From: Bartonella sp. ML69XJBT
GTDB taxonomy: Bacteria > Pseudomonadota > Alphaproteobacteria > Rhizobiales > Rhizobiaceae
Reading direction: 5' to 3'
Length of the DNA stretch: 64,000 nucleotides
NCBI RefSeq assembly: GCF_028618515.1
Contig: NZ_JAQITB010000005.1
Span: forward strand, 1-64,000
Positions 37,188 through 46,281 of the stretch are shown in pieces. The translations under genes and the position numbers were made by a program. The stretch's first letter is position 1, and each line of letters starts with the position of its first letter. The notes under the pieces were generated by a model, which worked only from the letters and a program-made list of their open reading frames with translations, was not told where the DNA came from and ran no database searches.

Positions 37188-39602
37188 ATGAAATTTACAT
37201 TGTCGTGGATAAAAGATCATTTAGAAACAGATGCATCTTTGGATGAAATTTGTGAGAAGCTAACGGCTATAGGTCTTGAGGTTGATCATGTTGATGACCG
37301 TTCTTCTTTAAAAGCTTTTGTTATTGCGAAAGTTTTAACGGCAGTAAAACATCCTGATGCAGATAAACTTCAGATTTTATCGGTAGATACAGGGACTGGT
37401 ACACCTATACAAGTTATTTGTGGGGCACCAAATGCACGTGCTGGGCTTGTGGGTGTTCTTGCTTTACCAGACACTTATGTACCAGGACTTGATGTAACGC
37501 TATCGGTAGGAAAAATTCGCGGTGTTGAAAGTTTTGGGATGATGTGTTCATGGGCCGAGCTTGAATTATCAGGTGAACAGGATGGGATTATCGAGCTTCC
37601 AAAAGACGCACCTATTGGGGAATCCTTTGCGGTTTACAGCGGTTTAGATGATCCAATTATTGATATTGGTTTGACTCCAAATCGTTCTGATTGCACAGGT
37701 GTTCGCGGTATTGCCCGTGATCTTGCTGCTGCTGGAATTGGAAAATTAAAAGAATTATCCTTACCACAGTTCGACGCGAGCTTTGAGACATCGCTTGATG
37801 TTTCTGTAAATTTTTCGCAAAGCGCACCTTTATGTTTAGGTTTTGCTTGGCGTGAAATGTATGATGTTCAAAATGGTGCATCGCCGCAATGGATGCAACA
37901 ACGTTTAAATGCCATAGGTTTAAGACCGATTAATGCGCTGGTGGATATGACCAATTACATTAGTTTTGATCTTGGTCGTCCGCTTCATGTTTTTGATGCC
38001 GATAAAATTAAAGGCAATTTGCATGTACGTTGTGCACGTGAAGGTGAACAGCTTCAAGCGCTTAATGGAAAAATCTATCATTTGAGTGTTAAAGATTGTG
38101 TCATTGCCGATGAAGAGGGGGTTGTTTCCATTGCTGGTATCATGGGTGGTGAAAGAACAAGTTGTGATGAAACGACGCGGCGCGTTATTATCGAGTCAGC
38201 GCTTTGGGATGCACGGAGCATTGCGCGGACTGGTCGTGCATTAGGTCTTATTAGTGATGCCCGTTATCGATTTGAAAGGGGTGTTGATCCAGCTTTTATG
38301 GAAACAGGGCTTGAGTTTGCAACAGAATTAGCTTTACGTCTTTGCGGTGGTGAAGTATCTAAGAAGAGGATTGTTGGTTATCAGCAACCAGAAGTCAAGC
38401 AGATTGCTTTCCCCTTTTCTGAAATTAAACGTTTAACAAATTTGCCAATAGAGCGTGAAGAAGCCGTAACTATATTAACAAAGCTTGGATTTTGCATTGA
38501 AGGAAAGGGAGATATAGTTACGGTTAAAGTACCAACATGGCGCCCTGATATTGCTGGTAAAGCTGATTTAGTGGAAGAGGTGATGAGGATTTATGGGCTA
38601 GATAAAATTAAACCTATTCCATTGGAAAATTTTACAGAGAACACAGGTCCGATTTTAACAGTCTCACAACTTCGTGCGCGTATTACGCGTTTGGTTTTAG
38701 CGCATCGTGGTATGAAGGAGGCTGTGACTTGGTCTTTTATTTCTGAAAAACAGGCACTGGCTTTTGGAGGTGGTCAAGCACAGCTTAAATTAATAAATCC
38801 TATTTCTGCTGATATGTCCGTTATGCGTCCTTCTCTTTTGCCTGGTTTGTTGGTGGCGGCACAACGCAATGCTGATCGTGGTTTTCCAGATCTTGCTTTG
38901 TTTGAAGTTTCCAATATCTATGAGGGTGATACTCCCGATAAGCAACAGCGTATTGCCGGTGGTATTCGTCGTGGAACGGAGCGATTTGAAGGGGCAGGAC
39001 GCTTTTGGCATGGAAATGCGGCAGCAGTTGATGTTTTTGATGCAAAAGCTGATGCATTGGCTGTTTTAGAAGCATGTGGTATAGAGAGTGGCAAGCTACA
39101 AATTGAAGTTGGAGCACCTGATTGGTATCATCCTGGCCGTTCGGGGATCATAAAGCTTGGATCAAAGATTATTCTTGGTTTTTTTGGCGTTTTTCATCCT
39201 GCTACATTGGAAAAACTAGATGTCAGTGGTCCTGTATGTGGTTTTGAAATTTTTCTTGATCAAATTCCAGAGTCAAAGAAAAAAGCAACAAAAAGTCGTC
39301 CTCCATTGAAATTATCGCCTTTTCAAATGGTGCGGCGTGATTTTGCCTTTGTCGTCGATAAAACGGTTACTTCTTCTCTTATCATGCGTGCCGCGAGTGG
39401 AACGGACAAAAAGCTTATTCATTCTGTACAAGTTTTTGATATTTTTGAAGATTCAAGCCTTGGTGAAGATAAAAAATCTGTTGCCATTGAAATAACTCTT
39501 CAGCCCATGGAACGGACTCTAACAGATGAAGATCTAGAAGTGCTTGCCTTAAAAGTGGTGGAAAATGTCACGAAGGTGACAGGCGCATATTTGCGCTGTT
39601 GA
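37188..39602 (+). CDS. pheT: Phenylalanyl-tRNA synthetase beta subunit
   Basis: An 804-residue protein with the N-terminal EMAP/tRNA-binding domain (about 40-150, [36 protein letters not shown]), B3/B4 editing domain (about 215-385), B5 domain (about 400-470), catalytic-like core, and FDX-ACB anticodon-binding domain (about 710-804, [14 protein letters not shown]). The editing domain removes mischarged tyrosine. The length agrees with other alphaproteobacteria. Confidence 0.97.
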   Translation: MKFTLSWIKDHLETDASLDEICEKLTAIGLEVDHVDDRSSLKAFVIAKVLTAVKHPDADKLQILSVDTGTGTPIQVICGAPNARAGLVGVLALPDTYVPGLDVTLSVGKIRGVESFGMMCSWAELELSGEQDGIIELPKDAPIGESFAVYSGLDDPIIDIGLTPNRSDCTGVRGIARDLAAAGIGKLKELSLPQFDASFETSLDVSVNFSQSAPLCLGFAWREMYDVQNGASPQWMQQRLNAIGLRPINALVDMTNYISFDLGRPLHVFDADKIKGNLHVRCAREGEQLQALNGKIYHLSVKDCVIADEEGVVSIAGIMGGERTSCDETTRRVIIESALWDARSIARTGRALGLISDARYRFERGVDPAFMETGLEFATELALRLCGGEVSKKRIVGYQQPEVKQIAFPFSEIKRLTNLPIEREEAVTILTKLGFCIEGKGDIVTVKVPTWRPDIAGKADLVEEVMRIYGLDKIKPIPLENFTENTGPILTVSQLRARITRLVLAHRGMKEAVTWSFISEKQALAFGGGQAQLKLINPISADMSVMRPSLLPGLLVAAQRNADRGFPDLALFEVSNIYEGDTPDKQQRIAGGIRRGTERFEGAGRFWHGNAAAVDVFDAKADALAVLEACGIESGKLQIEVGAPDWYHPGRSGIIKLGSKIILGFFGVFHPATLEKLDVSGPVCGFEIFLDQIPESKKKATKSRPPLKLSPFQMVRRDFAFVVDKTVTSSLIMRAASGTDKKLIHSVQVFDIFEDSSLGEDKKSVAIEITLQPMERTLTDEDLEVLALKVVENVTKVTGAYLRC

Positions 39603-39637
39603 GTATTCTTGTCTTCTCTTGGACGCTTTTATAAATT

Positions 39638-39664
39638 GGGAGCATTTTTGAATGCTCCCTTTTT
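39638..39664 (+). terminator. Terminator after pheST
   Basis: A perfect 9-bp stem GGGAGCATT / AATGCTCCC with a TTTG loop, directly followed by five T: a typical intrinsic terminator. Confidence 0.85.
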
Positions 39665-39839
39665 GCATTCAAGAGTTATAGAGCTTCTTGAAAGATGATT
39701 TTTTTATCAAAGCAGGCTCACTTTAAATCATTAAATTTCTCAAGATGAAAAAGGCTGTTTTTAAACATCTTGAAAAGTTATTATTTCTGATAATCTTTCA
39801 TTGCAAATATAAAATATAACTGTTATTGCTAAATGATAA

Positions 39840-39854
39840 TGCAAATTATTCGCA
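39840..39854 (+). promoter_or_regulatory. Fur/Mur-like operator before sitA
   Basis: TGCAAAT-T-ATTCGCA is a 7-1-7 inverted repeat with one mismatch, the layout of Fur-family operators; it begins 52 bp before the sitA ATG. In Rhizobiales the sit operon is controlled by the manganese-responsive Fur homologue Mur. A TGATAAT half-like sequence precedes it. Confidence 0.55.
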
Positions 39855-39891
39855 ATAATAAGAGAGGGCATATGAAGGAAAGAGAGAAGCA

Positions 39892-40800
39892 ATGAAGATA
39901 AGAACGTTTTTCACTATAGTTTTTGGGAGTCTTGTTTTTTTTACCCCCAATTTTGCTTTGTGTGCTGGTAAATTTAAAGCTGTTACGACATTTACGATCA
40001 TTGCTGATATGGCGCGCAATGTAGCGGGTGATGCTGCTGATGTTGAATCAATCACGAAACCAGGTGCTGAAATTCATGAATATCAACCCACCCCTCGCGA
40101 TCTTATGCGCGCACAAGGAGCCAACCTTGTATTGTGGAATGGGTTAGAATTGGAGCTTTGGTTTGAAAAGTTTTTTCAAAATATCAAGGATGTTCCAAGT
40201 GTGGTCGTTTCAAAAGGTGTTGTACCCATTAAAATTGGTGAAGGTCCCTTTAGCGGTAAGCCCAATCCTCATGCTTGGATGTCACCCACTTCTGCTCTGA
40301 TCTACGTTGATAATATTCGCGACGCTTTTGTAAAGTATGATCCTGAGAATGCTGCTATTTATAAAGAAAATGCCGAAATTTATAAGCAGAAGATTCGTGC
40401 AACAATTGATCCAATCAGGACTGCATTAGAAGCAGTACCGCAAGATAAGCGTTGGCTTGTCACCAGTGAGGGTGCATTTAGCTATTTAGCGCGTGATTTT
40501 GATCTAAAAGAACTTTATTTATGGCCCATTAATGCTGATCAGCAAGGAACACCACAGCAGGTTAAGCATGTTATTGATATGGTTCGTAAATATAATATCC
40601 ATGCTGTTTTTTCTGAAAGCACTATTTCTCCAGCGCCTGCTAAGCAAGTTGCCAGTGAAACAGGGGCTAAATACGGTGGTGTGCTTTATGTTGACTCTCT
40701 GAGCGAGAAAAATGGTGAAGTACCAACCTATATTGATTTATTACGCGTCACAAGTGGGCGTATTAGCAATGCCTTATTAGAGGGAGTAAAAAGCCAATGA
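39892..40800 (+). CDS. sitA: Metal ABC transporter substrate-binding protein
   Basis: A 302-residue cluster-9 (A-I) metal-binding protein. The signal peptide ends near ALCA (residue 25). Metal ligands are visible: His62 in [11 protein letters not shown], His127 in NPHAWMSP, Glu193 in [13 protein letters not shown], and a later Asp in YVDSLSE. The His-rich loop typical of ZnuA is absent, which favours Mn/Fe (SitA, YfeA, MntC) over zinc. It is the first gene of a four-gene operon with 4-nt overlaps; the Fur-like operator lies upstream. Confidence 0.9.
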   Translation: MKIRTFFTIVFGSLVFFTPNFALCAGKFKAVTTFTIIADMARNVAGDAADVESITKPGAEIHEYQPTPRDLMRAQGANLVLWNGLELELWFEKFFQNIKDVPSVVVSKGVVPIKIGEGPFSGKPNPHAWMSPTSALIYVDNIRDAFVKYDPENAAIYKENAEIYKQKIRATIDPIRTALEAVPQDKRWLVTSEGAFSYLARDFDLKELYLWPINADQQGTPQQVKHVIDMVRKYNIHAVFSESTISPAPAKQVASETGAKYGGVLYVDSLSEKNGEVPTYIDLLRVTSGRISNALLEGVKSQ

Positions 40801-41627
40801 AGAGATCCGGAATATTTGCCCAAGGAGTAACGGTAACTTATCGTAATGGACACACAGCTTTACGTGAAGTGAATTTTGAAAGTCCAACAGGTTCTATTAC
40901 GGCATTGGTTGGCGTAAATGGATCAGGTAAGTCAACGTTATTTAAAGCGATTATGGGGTTTGTCCGCCCCTCGAAAGGGAAAATTCGCATGCTTGGTTTG
41001 CCTGTTGATACGGCTTTGAAAAAAAACCTTATTGCTTATGTTCCCCAGAGTGAAGATGTTGATTGGAATTTTCCTGTTCTCGTTGAAGATGTTGTCTTGA
41101 TGGGGCGGTATGGTCACATGAATTTCTTTCGTTATGCACGGGCACGAGATTATGAAGCTGTTCGTATTGCCTTAGAACGGGTTGATATGTTGGCATTTGC
41201 CAAGCGCCAAATTGGCGAACTTTCTGGTGGGCAAAAGAAGCGTGTTTTTCTAGCACGCGCTCTTGCCCAGCAGGCAAAAGCGATTTTATTAGATGAGCCA
41301 TTTACAGGGGTTGATGTCACAACAGAAGATAAAATCATTGCTTTATTACAGGATCTTCGTAAAGAGGGAGCAGTGATATTAGTTTCTACACATAATTTAG
41401 GTTCTATTCGTGAGTTTTGTGACCACACAGTTTTAATCAAGGGAACGGTTTTGGCTTCTGGATTAACTGAAACCGTCTTTACAAAGGAAAATCTGGAAAA
41501 AACCTTTGGTGGTGCTCTGCATCATCATATTTTTGATCTTCAAGCTGTGAATAAAAATGATGGTTTCACGGGTGCAAACCGCTCTGTCGTTCATGAGAAT
41601 GTTCAAAGAATGGAGCACGTTGCATGA
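40797..41627 (+). CDS. sitB: Metal ABC transporter ATPase
   Basis: The 276-residue ATPase of the metal importer. Walker [16 protein letters not shown]-loop VPQSEDVDW, signature [15 protein letters not shown] and Walker [13 protein letters not shown] are followed by the H-loop STHN. The start overlaps the sitA stop by 4 nt and its end overlaps sitC by 4 nt. A C-terminal extension of about 25 residues carries HHHIFDL, which could contact metal. Confidence 0.93.
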   Translation: MKRSGIFAQGVTVTYRNGHTALREVNFESPTGSITALVGVNGSGKSTLFKAIMGFVRPSKGKIRMLGLPVDTALKKNLIAYVPQSEDVDWNFPVLVEDVVLMGRYGHMNFFRYARARDYEAVRIALERVDMLAFAKRQIGELSGGQKKRVFLARALAQQAKAILLDEPFTGVDVTTEDKIIALLQDLRKEGAVILVSTHNLGSIREFCDHTVLIKGTVLASGLTETVFTKENLEKTFGGALHHHIFDLQAVNKNDGFTGANRSVVHENVQRMEHVA

Positions 41628-42490
41628 TTTCTTGGTTGCTTGAGCCACTGAGCTATCAGTATATGGTTAATGCGATGTGGGTTTCTGGATTAGTTGGGTG
41701 TGTTTGTGCCTTTCTTTCTGCATTTTTGATGTTAAAAGGTTGGTCGCTTATTGGTGATGCACTTTCCCATTCGATTGTTCCTGGTGTAGCAGGGGCTTAC
41801 CTTTTAGGTTTACCTTTTTCACTTGGAGCTTTTTTTTCTGGTGGGCTTGCAGCAGCAGCGATGCTGTTTTTTACTCAACGAACAAAACTAAAAGAAGACA
41901 CGATTATTGGTCTCATTTTTTCTTCTTTTTTTGCTTTTGGATTATTTCTTAAATCATTAAAGCCAATGGCTGTGAATATTGATACAATTGTTTTAGGAAA
42001 TATTTTAGCAGTGAGTTCATCAGATATTATCCAATTGGCTTTTATTGGTTTTTTCTCTTTGCTTATATTGCTGTTAAAATGGAAAGATCTTCTTGTTTCT
42101 TTATTTGATGAGACGCATGCACGTGCCATTGGACTGAATGTAAAGTTTTTAAAGATTCTCTTTTTCACCTTGCTTGCCGCTTGTACTGTTGCTGCTATGC
42201 AAACAGTTGGAGCATTTTTGGTCATTTGCCTTGTGGTGACGCCTGGGGCAACAGCTTATCTTTTAAGTGATCGTTTTGTAAATGTTTTGATCATTGCAGT
42301 TATAATTGGGACATTCACAAGCATATTAGGTGTGTATGTGAGTTACTTTTTAAATGCGCAAACAGGTGGTGTTGTTGTGCTTTTTCAAGCATTTTTGTTT
42401 ATGTTAGCTTTTATTTTTGCTCCTAAGCACGGTTTTATTGCTGCACGTTTGCGTATAAATGCGGCTAAAAAAGGTGTGATATTGTCATGA
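41624..42490 (+). CDS. sitC: Metal ABC transporter permease (SitC)
   Basis: A 288-residue ABC-3 family permease with about eight to nine transmembrane helices. The [26 protein letters not shown] segment near residue 38 is the family signature, and [21 protein letters not shown] is the ATPase-contacting region. It forms a heterodimeric channel with SitD. Start and stop overlap neighbours by 4 nt. Confidence 0.92.
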   Translation: MISWLLEPLSYQYMVNAMWVSGLVGCVCAFLSAFLMLKGWSLIGDALSHSIVPGVAGAYLLGLPFSLGAFFSGGLAAAAMLFFTQRTKLKEDTIIGLIFSSFFAFGLFLKSLKPMAVNIDTIVLGNILAVSSSDIIQLAFIGFFSLLILLLKWKDLLVSLFDETHARAIGLNVKFLKILFFTLLAACTVAAMQTVGAFLVICLVVTPGATAYLLSDRFVNVLIIAVIIGTFTSILGVYVSYFLNAQTGGVVVLFQAFLFMLAFIFAPKHGFIAARLRINAAKKGVILS

Positions 42491-43392
42491 TTGATCAATT
42501 ACTACTTCCTTTTCAATTTTCTTTTATGTTGAAAGGCATGCTTATTGTCATGATCCTTTCTGTTCCTATGGCAATGCTTTCTTGTTTTCTGATTTTGAAA
42601 GGATGGGCACTGTTAGGCGACGCTATTTCCCATGCTGTTTTTCCTGGTGTTGTTGTTGGTTATATGACGACACCGTGGGTGATAGCATTTTTGACTTCTT
42701 TACCGTTTGCTTGGCTTCAGCATATGCGTTCAGAAAACATTACAATGACTTTGATTACTTGTGGTGCTTTTGTTGCAGGCATGGTGTGTGCGCTTGCAAC
42801 AGGTTTTTTAGGAAGCAATAGCCGCATCAAACAAGATACGGTGATGGGAGTTGTTTTTTCATCGATGTTTGGTTTAGGGCTTGTTTTGGCCACATCTATT
42901 TATAGCAGTTTAGATTTGAATCATATTCTATTTGGTAATCTATTGGGTGTTAACTGGCTTGATATTACACAGACGGCAATCATTTCTGCTATTGTCACCT
43001 TTATTTTAGCAGCAAAATGGCGCGATTTTATGCTGTATATTTTTGATTCCGTTCAAGGTCGTGCCATGGGATTGCGAATATCATTACTTCACTATACTCT
43101 CTTAACAATGATTTCTCTCACGATTGTTGCAGCTTTGAAAGCTGTAGGTATTGTTCTGGTTATTTCGTTACTCATAGCACCAGGAGCAATTGCTTATCTT
43201 ATTACAAAGCGATTTTCTTTTATGTTGGTGATTGCTATACTTGTTGCAAGTTTTTCTGGTTTTTTAGGAATTTATCTCAGTTTGTTTATTGGCTCTGATT
43301 CCGCTTCTACGATCGTGTTGATTTTGACATTGATTTTTATTGCTATTTTCATGTCGATTTTTTTTCGTCGCGCTACGATTCAAGAAATTTGA
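42487..43392 (+). CDS. sitD: Metal ABC transporter permease (SitD)
   Basis: A 301-residue second permease, related to SitC and with the matching LKGWALLGDAISHAVFPGVVVGY signature and a KAVGIVLVISLLIAPGAIAYL segment. About nine helices. As the last gene of sitABCD it is followed by a candidate small RNA and a strong terminator. Two distinct permeases point to the Sit/Yfe type rather than ZnuABC. Confidence 0.92.
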   Translation: MIDQLLLPFQFSFMLKGMLIVMILSVPMAMLSCFLILKGWALLGDAISHAVFPGVVVGYMTTPWVIAFLTSLPFAWLQHMRSENITMTLITCGAFVAGMVCALATGFLGSNSRIKQDTVMGVVFSSMFGLGLVLATSIYSSLDLNHILFGNLLGVNWLDITQTAIISAIVTFILAAKWRDFMLYIFDSVQGRAMGLRISLLHYTLLTMISLTIVAALKAVGIVLVISLLIAPGAIAYLITKRFSFMLVIAILVASFSGFLGIYLSLFIGSDSASTIVLILTLIFIAIFMSIFFRRATIQEI

Positions 43393-43460
43393 GGTTGCTA
43401 AAGTTCATGCATATCAGCCATGCATTTTTGTGTATTGTCTCTCATGTTTGTTTTAACTAG

Positions 43461-43582
43461 AAAGCACCCCGCTGGGTTATTTTCCTCCTAACACCTAGCA
43501 AATGGGTGCAGTGTGTATTCTCCCCCCAACACTGCATTCGTAATTAAGAGGCTGCATTGATTTATTCTGCAGCCTTTTTATT
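43461..43582 (+). ncRNA. Candidate small RNA with CCUCC/CUCCCCCC loops
   Basis: Three successive hairpins: (1) GCACCC (43464-43469) / GGGTGC (43504-43509) enclosing a bulged stem that exposes TTTTCCTCC; (2) TGCAGTGT / ACACTGCA (about 43507-43537) exposing CTCCCCCC; (3) AGGCTGCA (43549-43556) / TGCAGCCT (43568-43575) followed by five T, an intrinsic terminator. The exposed C-rich loops could pair with Shine-Dalgarno sites. This recalls the alphaproteobacterial small RNA families with conserved anti-SD loops (for example alpha-r14). TTGTGT (43428-43433) and TTTAAC (43452-43457) are a possible but weak promoter. The element could instead be the sitD 3' UTR. Confidence 0.5.
43549..43580 (+). terminator. 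Intrinsic terminator of the sRNA / sit operon
   Basis: An 8-bp perfect stem (AGGCTGCA / TGCAGCCT) with an 11-nt loop and TTTTTATTTT afterwards. It ends either the sit transcript or the candidate small RNA. Confidence 0.8.
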
Positions 43583-43784
43583 TTATCTTTTTCTAAAAAT
43601 TTATTCATATTTCTTGAAAAATTAAAAATGATCATCATATTGCGTAAGCTGTTTTTGCTTTAGAAGAAGTTATCAAAGAAAATACACTTGCGAATAAAGT
43701 CGTATAAAAGATTGTGCTCTAGAGCATGCGAAAAGCAGAAAAATATGGAGAGTAATCTTATATGGAGAGAAATAGTACGAGAGG

Positions 43785-44171
43785 ATGAAAAAAGATTTTA
43801 AAATATTTCACCCTTTGCGTATTTGCTACTATGTAGCAGGTTGGGCAATGATTATATTGGCTGTTATCGGTATAGTATTACCTATTATGCCAACTGTGCC
43901 ATTTTTATTAATTGCTTCATGGTGTTTTGCTCGTTCATCGCCACGTTTTCATCGTTGGCTGAATAATCATCGCATTTTCGGTCCACCCATTAAGCAATGG
44001 GAAGAAAAGAGAGCTATTTCCACATTTGTTAAAGTTTTGGCATTGGTGAGTATTGCAGGTGGTTTTTTATCTTTTCTAGTGATAACGCATCCTGCTTTGT
44101 GGCTTGCTTTATTGGTTGCTGCACTTTTACTGTTTATTGTTATTTATATTGTAACGCGTCCATCTTCGTAA
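43785..44171 (+). CDS. DUF454/YbaN-family inner-membrane protein
   Basis: A 128-residue membrane protein with a helix at about 15-38 (VAGWAMIILAVIGIVLPIMPTVPF), the DUF454 signature CFARSSPRFHRWLNNH, and a C-terminal hairpin of two helices (about 83-124). Function is unknown; the family is common next to various metabolic genes in proteobacteria. GAGAGG abuts the ATG. It stands alone between the sit operon and a non-coding stretch. Confidence 0.82.
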   Translation: MKKDFKIFHPLRICYYVAGWAMIILAVIGIVLPIMPTVPFLLIASWCFARSSPRFHRWLNNHRIFGPPIKQWEEKRAISTFVKVLALVSIAGGFLSFLVITHPALWLALLVAALLLFIVIYIVTRPSS

Positions 44172-44797
44172 TGATAGAAAGTAAAGGACTTATAAATCGA
44201 GCAGTTTTTTGACTCCAAAATTTGAGGGAAATGCTTACATAACAAGGATATCTATAAGATAATGCTTTTGGGACAATTTATTATAAGATAACATGTTGGT
44301 GAAATAATTGTATGAAAAAAAGGATTATGTGCAAATACCTTAACTAAATACGCGTTACATTGATAAGAAATGAGAACTATGTTCAGAGGGGGGGTATTTC
44401 TGCAAGTAAATGATGAGTAAAATCTACATTCACTCTATCCATCAGTGATGTATTTTACCCTCTTTTAGTTTTCAATATTTTCCATGAACAGTATAATGAG
44501 AGCTCTTTTAAGCGTCATCATTTTTTTATTTATAAAGTAACAGATCAGTTATTATCCAAAGCTTGTTCTCATGTTATATGTATTTTTGCCTTACAGAGAA
44601 TTCAGAGAAAGTAATATAGTCTCTTTTCAAAAATTTTTTATGCATAGATTCATTCTTTTTATGACATACAACTAACAGATTTTTTATATAATTAAAAACA
44701 TCTGAAATAAGAAATTGTTTTATGTTGTGTTTTCAAGCTGGAATGATAAATGATAATGAATATATTCATTTTTTAATTTAGTGAAAAGCTAAAATTT
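44172..44797. other. Intergenic region DUF454-pncB
   Basis: About 625 bp, AT-rich. It holds a run of seven G (near 44388) and a long imperfect hairpin at 44414-44462 in which GAGTAAAAT/ATTTTACCCTC and TCACT/AGTGA segments pair. No coding frame is supported. Confidence 0.45.
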
Positions 44798-46093
44798 TTA
44801 TAGATCTCGCCCACGTTTTTCATTGCCAAAAAAATTGAGATAACGCTGTACTTCTTGTGGATCACCAATGGTTTTTTCAGGATTATCTGAAAGTTTTACG
44901 GCTGGTCGACCATTGGCATGGGTGACTTTACAAACAAGGGAAAGGGCATCAAAAGTTTCGATTTCTTGGGGGGAACAGCCTGCAAAATCATTCGTCAAGT
45001 CTGTTCCCCAGCCAAAGCTCATGCGTACTCTTCCATGGAAATGGTAATAGGTTTTTTCGATTGTATCGACGTCAAGTGCATCAGAAAAAATTAATAATTT
45101 TTCATGTGGATCTTTTCCCTTTTCTTTCCACCATTGAATAATGCGTTCACCTCCCTTGATGGGAGGAGCACTGTCAGGTCTGAAACCTGTCCAGTCAGAG
45201 ACCCAATCTGGTGCATTGCGCAAAAATGCTTCTGTGCCGAAAGTATCGGGCAAAACAATAAGAAGATTTCCACCGTAATAGCGATTCCAATCTTGCAAGA
45301 CTTTATAGGGTGCTCTGTGTAGATCATCATCATTTTCTGCAAGAGCAGCAATAACCATGGGTAATTCATGGGCATTGGTTCCAAGAGCTTCTAAATCTGT
45401 ATCCATGGCTAAAAGAACATTAGAAGTTCCGGTAAAAGAATTGCCAATACCTTCTTTTAATGCTTCAACACACCATCGTTGCCATAAAAAAGAATGACGA
45501 CGCCTTGTCCCAAAATCAGATATTTTAATATCAGGTAATTTTTTAAGGCGTTCAACTTTACTCCACATTTTTGCTTTAGCGCGTGCATAAAGCACATCGA
45601 GAGCAAAACGATCGAGGTTTTTCATAGCAGCACGTGAACGTAATTCACTGATAATAGCAAGAGCAGGGATTTCCCACATGGAGCTATGAGCCCATGGACC
45701 ATGAAAATGAAGGATATATTGGCCATCTTTGCGGGTAAGTTCATATTCTGGGAGTTGAAAGTTTTCAAGCCAATGAAGAAAATCTGGTTCGAAAATTTGT
45801 TTACGCCCATAAAATGTATTACCAGCAAGCCAAATCATTTCTTTTTTTGTAAAGCGCAAGCTCAAGGCATGATCAAGTTGAGCACGCAGCTCACTCTCAT
45901 CAATATCATCGGCAAGACGTATTGTTTTGCTGCGGTTTATGAGGGAGAAGGTAACATTGACATGAGGATAAAGCCCCCAGATCATCTGTACCATAAGAAG
46001 TTTATAAAAATCCGTATCGAGCAATGAACGAATAATAGGATCAAGTTTCCAGGTATGATTGTAAACACGCCTCGCAATATCTGGATGATTCAT
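44798..46093 (-). CDS. pncB: Nicotinate phosphoribosyltransferase
   Basis: Makes nicotinate mononucleotide from nicotinate and PRPP in NAD salvage. The 431-residue length from the ATG at 46093 fits the family; GAGG lies just upstream. Key segments are [14 protein letters not shown] near the start, [16 protein letters not shown] with the catalytic-loop His, and [14 protein letters not shown] and [11 protein letters not shown] in the phosphate/PRPP site. The frame is open further upstream only because it runs into the tandem repeat at 46144. Importance depends on whether de novo NAD synthesis is present. Confidence 0.94.
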   Translation of the reverse strand: MNHPDIARRVYNHTWKLDPIIRSLLDTDFYKLLMVQMIWGLYPHVNVTFSLINRSKTIRLADDIDESELRAQLDHALSLRFTKKEMIWLAGNTFYGRKQIFEPDFLHWLENFQLPEYELTRKDGQYILHFHGPWAHSSMWEIPALAIISELRSRAAMKNLDRFALDVLYARAKAKMWSKVERLKKLPDIKISDFGTRRRHSFLWQRWCVEALKEGIGNSFTGTSNVLLAMDTDLEALGTNAHELPMVIAALAENDDDLHRAPYKVLQDWNRYYGGNLLIVLPDTFGTEAFLRNAPDWVSDWTGFRPDSAPPIKGGERIIQWWKEKGKDPHEKLLIFSDALDVDTIEKTYYHFHGRVRMSFGWGTDLTNDFAGCSPQEIETFDALSLVCKVTHANGRPAVKLSDNPEKTIGDPQEVQRYLNFFGNEKRGRDL

Positions 46094-46143
46094 AATCCTC
46101 GTTCTTTCAGTCTCGTAGAATATAAAATCACTTGTGCTCCAAC

Positions 46144-46217
46144 AAAATCCATATAGGCCAATAAAATACATATAGGCCAATAAAATCCATATAGGCCAAT
46201 AAAATACATATAGGAAT
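46144..46217. repeat. 19-bp tandem repeat, 3.8 copies
   Basis: Units at 46144-46162, 46163-46181 and 46182-46200, and a truncated fourth from 46201, share AAAATNCATATAGGCCAAT. The sixth base alternates C, A, C, A, so the true period may be 38 bp. It lies 50 bp upstream of the pncB ATG, between pncB and the end of the glucan synthase gene. Confidence 0.9.
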
Positions 46218-46281
46218 GAGAGAAACTATAACAACTCTAAGGTTTGGGGCAAGAATAAAAAAACTTTTATCTTTTCTGTTT

